A stretch of DNA of 64,000 nucleotides, taken from the NCBI GenBank assembly GCA_021162845.1, contig JAGGXX010000050.1, positions 1-64,000 on the forward strand. Direction: 5' to 3'. Made by a program: the position numbers and the translations under genes. The notes under the pieces are model-generated. The model worked only from the letters and a program-made list of their open reading frames with translations, had not been told where the DNA came from and searched no databases. Shown piece by piece: positions 60,990-64,000 of this stretch. Numbering within the stretch: position 1 is the stretch's first letter; each line of letters begins with the position of its first letter. The DNA comes from Thermoprotei archaeon. Lineage in GTDB: Archaea; Thermoproteota; Thermoprotei; QMSL01; B3-G16.

Positions 60990-63863
60990 CTATCTCCTGA
61001 GGTCTTCATCCGAGGTCCAATACTCACGCGTTTCCATATACTCACGCATCGCCTCCATCAGATCCCTAAAGAGTTCCTCCTCGTCTTCATGGCGTTTAGC
61101 TAACAACTTATATGCAGTTAACGGTCCTACCCCTCTCACTGACATGGCCATGATCGCCTTTTTCCCATGGATGGCTACTAATTCCGCGCTCATCTCGGCG
61201 TTGACGAAGAGGTATTCTTCCTCTTCATTTAACTTCTCCCCCTTCTTACGCTTAGCGAGCACCTTGAGCGTCTCCGGAATTCTCCACTTTAGGAGCGAGA
61301 CCATGTTAGATCCGCACAATGGACAGCTTACCCGTTCGGGTAGCGCCCTTATGACTTCCCTTCTAACGTTAAGGCAGTCCATGCAGACGAGAGTTACCTC
61401 CTTGTTTAGGATTATCTCCTTAAGTGAGAAGGGCGTCGTCACCAGAACGTCCAGCATGTCTGTAGGGGATAACATTAAACGCGTTAAGGGGGATGGCTCA
61501 TGTATGGATATCACCTCTACCTTCACGGAACCCCTTCTTATTAACCGTATCGCCTCTTTGAGGTTGTCGATATCGTAGTGTTGTATGAGTTGCGTCCTGA
61601 AGGCCTCTCGCTCTATGGGTGTGCCCTTAAGGCGTTGTGGAAGTGAAAGGAGGTAACTTGCGGACTTGTAGTAGAGGTTCTTCGGTATTGCACCGAACTT
61701 TATCGCTATGTGACGCATGACATAAGCATCTACCCTTTCTCTTAACTTATTGAGGACTACATTAATGTTCAGCTTCTTAATGTATGTAGCTACGTCATTG
61801 GCCTCAAGCTCGCCTTTGAGCATAAGTAGTATGCGGTAGGCATCATGTCGAGTTATACACTCCACTCCATGACTGCGCGCGCACTCGCTCAAGACCACCG
61901 CCAGTGCGCGATTTACGCCGTGTCCGAAACACGCATGAACTACTATGAAGTCCGCGAAGCGCTCAACTAGGATTAGCTTATCAGAAGGCATGGGGTAACC
62001 CTGTTTCACATGTTCCTCTAGGGGGCGTAATGCTTTGATGACAGCCGATTTACGCACGTGATACCTCGATGTGAACTCTTCAGCTATGTCCTCCACGCTC
62101 CTTCCACGCCTTAATTGGAGCTCTATCCATCTACGTAACCTCCCGACCTCCCTTGCGACATTCCATGAAGTGGGTAACACCTCTCCTTCCCATCCCGGTA
62201 CAGCGGCGAGGTAATCCTCGATTGGTTTAACGAAGACTTTGAAGCCCTCTACTGAGGTTATGATCCAAGGACGCCCTTTGAGGATTAGCTTGACACCAGG
62301 CTTTCCGTATTCCGAAAAGAAATCTTCACCTAGATGAGCTATCATCTCGCCCGTTATGATATCGTATACCGGAAATACCAACTCCTCTGGGATCATAGAT
62401 GCGTGCACGAAGTAATGCCTTCTAGTCCTCCTCGTCGCCCATATATGAGCATCCCTGAACCTTATCAGGCCAAGCCTCCCCATGTACCTTATCAGCTCCT
62501 CAAGCTCCTTTCTACTCAAATGCCGGAATGGGAACGTCCTCTTTACGAGCTCGTATAGATCCTCAAGATGGATCTTTCCCCCATTATCCAACACTATGCC
62601 TAGTATTTGGTGCGCGAGTACATCAAGCGCTCCTTCATGGACCTTTATCCTCTCGAGTTTGCCGAGCCTAGCTAACCGGACAATGGCCAAGCTCTCCCAG
62701 AAATCGTCTGGATCCCTAGTTATTATCACGCCTTTGGACCTGAGTCCGATCCTATGCCCGCTCCTACCAACCCTCTGAAGCAGTGAGGTCACACGCCTGG
62801 GCGATGAATACTGAATGATCAAATCTACTTTCCCCACATCGATGCCCAGCTCCAGAGAAGAAGTACATACTATGCACTTCAGGTTGCCCTTTTTGAGTCC
62901 CTCTTCTACACTTCGCCTAGCATCAGCGGAAAGGGAGGAATGATGGACGCCTGAGGAAACCCCGAGCATCCCCAGCTTAGCGCCTATTATCTCCGCGTGT
63001 TCCCTACAGTTCGCGAATATCAGACACGCCCTTCCGCCCTGAACATGGTTCAACATAGTGTTTAGTCTAGATGCGAAATTGGGCCTGATGGCAAGCTTAG
63101 TTGCTAATTCGTAGTCCTCCTCAGTGGGAACGGGATATTCTATAAGGTAGGTGTACTCCTTAAATGTCTTAGCTTCCACCACCTCGTAAGCATCGTCAGG
63201 ATCAGAGAAGAGACGGATGATGAGAGCTGGGTCGGATACCGTAGCGGAGAGCATCACCAGCTGATGTCTACCTGCCAAGGACCTCAACCTAGCAAGGCCT
63301 AGGGAGAGCTGTATCCCTCTCTTGGATTCGGCTAGGTCATGGACTTCATCTACGATGACGTACCTGACCGCCTCTAAGTGTCTCCTGAGCCTGGGACCAC
63401 CTAACATTATCTGGAGTGTCTCAGGTGTCGTCACGAGGAGCTCAGGAGGGGATGTAGATTGCATCCTCCTCACGGATCTCGGCGTGTCACCATGCCTTAT
63501 GCCATACCTTATCTCAAAGCGCGAGCACCAATTACTTATCCGCGTCAGGATATCTCTGTTCAAGGCCCTAAGAGGGGTTATATATAGTATCCCTATCCCT
63601 CTAGTACTCCTTATTCCCCTCTCCTTGACGTACCTGAATAAGATCGGAAGAAGAGCGGCTTCCGTCTTACCAGTACCAGGAGGGGACATGATGAGGACGT
63701 TGATGCCCTTTAACACTAGGGGTATTGCCTTCCTCTGGATTGGAGTAGGTTCCCCCAAGGTATTCCTTATGAACCCTAGGACCTCTTCAGCTCTAACCTT
63801 ATCCTCATCACATGGACCCTTAACTATTGCTAAGTCCTGTGGATCCCTACTAGAGCTCGGCAT
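60990..63863 (-). CDS. lhr: Lhr-type DEAD/DEAH superfamily 2 helicase
   Basis: 957 residues from the ATG at 63863 (AAGGAG seven bases upstream); the frame is open to a TTG at 63893. Motifs: Q-motif-like PTPIQRKAIPLVL, Walker A SPPGTGKTEAALLP, DEVH in VIVDEVHDLAESKRG, SAT in VMLSATVSDP, helicase C motif SSLELGIDVGKVDLIIQYSSPRRVTSLLQRVGRSGHR. The Lhr winged-helix and core domains follow (VFPVYDIITGEMIAHLGEDFF), then a zinc ribbon (CMDCLNVRREVIRA...CPLCG). Lhr helicases unwind DNA:RNA in archaeal repair. The start overlaps the end of an unidentified upstream gene by 14 bases. Confidence 0.92.
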   Translation of the reverse strand: MPSSSRDPQDLAIVKGPCDEDKVRAEEVLGFIRNTLGEPTPIQRKAIPLVLKGINVLIMSPPGTGKTEAALLPILFRYVKERGIRSTRGIGILYITPLRALNRDILTRISNWCSRFEIRYGIRHGDTPRSVRRMQSTSPPELLVTTPETLQIMLGGPRLRRHLEAVRYVIVDEVHDLAESKRGIQLSLGLARLRSLAGRHQLVMLSATVSDPALIIRLFSDPDDAYEVVEAKTFKEYTYLIEYPVPTEEDYELATKLAIRPNFASRLNTMLNHVQGGRACLIFANCREHAEIIGAKLGMLGVSSGVHHSSLSADARRSVEEGLKKGNLKCIVCTSSLELGIDVGKVDLIIQYSSPRRVTSLLQRVGRSGHRIGLRSKGVIITRDPDDFWESLAIVRLARLGKLERIKVHEGALDVLAHQILGIVLDNGGKIHLEDLYELVKRTFPFRHLSRKELEELIRYMGRLGLIRFRDAHIWATRRTRRHYFVHASMIPEELVFPVYDIITGEMIAHLGEDFFSEYGKPGVKLILKGRPWIITSVEGFKVFVKPIEDYLAAVPGWEGEVLPTSWNVAREVGRLRRWIELQLRRGRSVEDIAEEFTSRYHVRKSAVIKALRPLEEHVKQGYPMPSDKLILVERFADFIVVHACFGHGVNRALAVVLSECARSHGVECITRHDAYRILLMLKGELEANDVATYIKKLNINVVLNKLRERVDAYVMRHIAIKFGAIPKNLYYKSASYLLSLPQRLKGTPIEREAFRTQLIQHYDIDNLKEAIRLIRRGSVKVEVISIHEPSPLTRLMLSPTDMLDVLVTTPFSLKEIILNKEVTLVCMDCLNVRREVIRALPERVSCPLCGSNMVSLLKWRIPETLKVLAKRKKGEKLNEEEEYLFVNAEMSAELVAIHGKKAIMAMSVRGVGPLTAYKLLAKRHEDEEELFRDLMEAMREYMETREYWTSDEDLRR

Positions 63864-64000
63864 CCCTGGTCTCCTTGGCCAGCTTATACTCAAGGCTATG
63901 TCTCTCTAGCTCCTTAAGTATTGCGGGGTTTGACCTCACAAGCTTATCGACTAAACTCAGATAGCGAGCTACCCTTACCGCCTCAGGCGATATCCTCACT
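63850..64000 (-). CDS. C-terminal tail of an unidentified gene (cut by window edge)
   Basis: The minus-strand frame is open from the window end to a TAG at 63850-63852 and reads VRISPEAVRVARYLSLVDKL, then a charged helix ending ETRDAEL. It overlaps the lhr start by 14 bases, indicating an operon. The tail is helical without cysteines; no family is recognised. Archaeal lhr genes are often preceded by phosphoesterase or ligase genes, but this fragment does not show which. Confidence 0.5.
   Translation of the reverse strand, partial: VRISPEAVRVARYLSLVDKLVRSNPAILKELERHSLEYKLAKETRDAEL

Overview
This window looks like chromosomal DNA of a thermophilic archaeon, most likely from the TACK lineages (Thermoproteota or Korarchaeota-like); that placement is inference. 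The support is an archaeal-type glutamyl-tRNA synthetase, an Lhr-type helicase with an internal zinc ribbon, an AF1577-type radical SAM protein, a canonical archaeal C/D box guide RNA, TATA-type promoters close to start codons, GGTGA-like ribosome binding sites, many GTG and TTG starts, AGG/ATA-rich codon use, and a 48-residue zinc-ribbon relative of the crenarchaeal chromatin protein Cren7.

Layout. 1-8.8 kb: the tail of a deoC-like gene, then mostly singly transcribed carbohydrate genes (DegT/DnrJ aminotransferase, GH29 alpha-L-fucosidase, HpcH/HpaI aldolase, an ADP-ribosylglycohydrolase-fold protein with carbohydrate-binding-like modules, an aspartoacylase-like hydrolase), interrupted by an AbrB plus TnpB-like pair and a structured repeat. 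8.7-24 kb: a radical SAM/SPASM protein with a start-proximal frameshift, an AIR-synthase relative, a DUF389 membrane protein, an MFS carrier, two winged-helix regulators, thymidylate kinase, GluRS, a dipeptide epimerase-like enolase, an exported gluzincin-type protease, a RadB/KaiC-like ATPase and two related divergent membrane proteins around a palindrome. 24-35 kb: a COG0731 radical SAM protein, a sugar isomerase / Gfo-Idh / isomerase cluster around paired palindromes, two HAD phosphatases, Ogt, a MoxR-VWA fusion, a UroD/MtaA-like protein and threonine synthase with a short upstream ORF.

35-43.4 kb: a NAD-linked molybdenum/tungsten formate dehydrogenase-like operon (NuoG-FdhF fusion, NuoE, NuoF) beside a MobA-like nucleotidyltransferase. 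Next come a C/D box sRNA, a B3/4-domain protein, an AF1577-family radical SAM protein, the second copy of the structured repeat, an unknown 105-residue protein and the Cren7-like gene. 43.6-64 kb: a Gfo/Idh-HAD-Maf-CinA operon, a large exported protein, a V4R protein, a GH31 glycosidase, an aminotransferase, an MDR dehydrogenase, a nucleoside hydrolase, a P2A-type Ca2+ ATPase, a DHDPS-family aldolase, Lhr helicase, and the tail of an unidentified gene overlapping lhr.

Together the genes describe a heterotroph that takes apart glycans, nucleosides and peptides and that can couple formate (or another substrate of the molybdopterin subunit) to NAD(H). The strongest items for follow-up are the two-copy structured repeat with compensatory stem changes (3032-3193 and 42581-42739), the zinc-ribbon Cren7-like protein, the C/D sRNA at about 40.7 kb, the ADP-ribosylglycohydrolase-fold multidomain protein, and the single-base frameshift that hides the catalytic cysteines of the radical SAM gene at 8753-9734.
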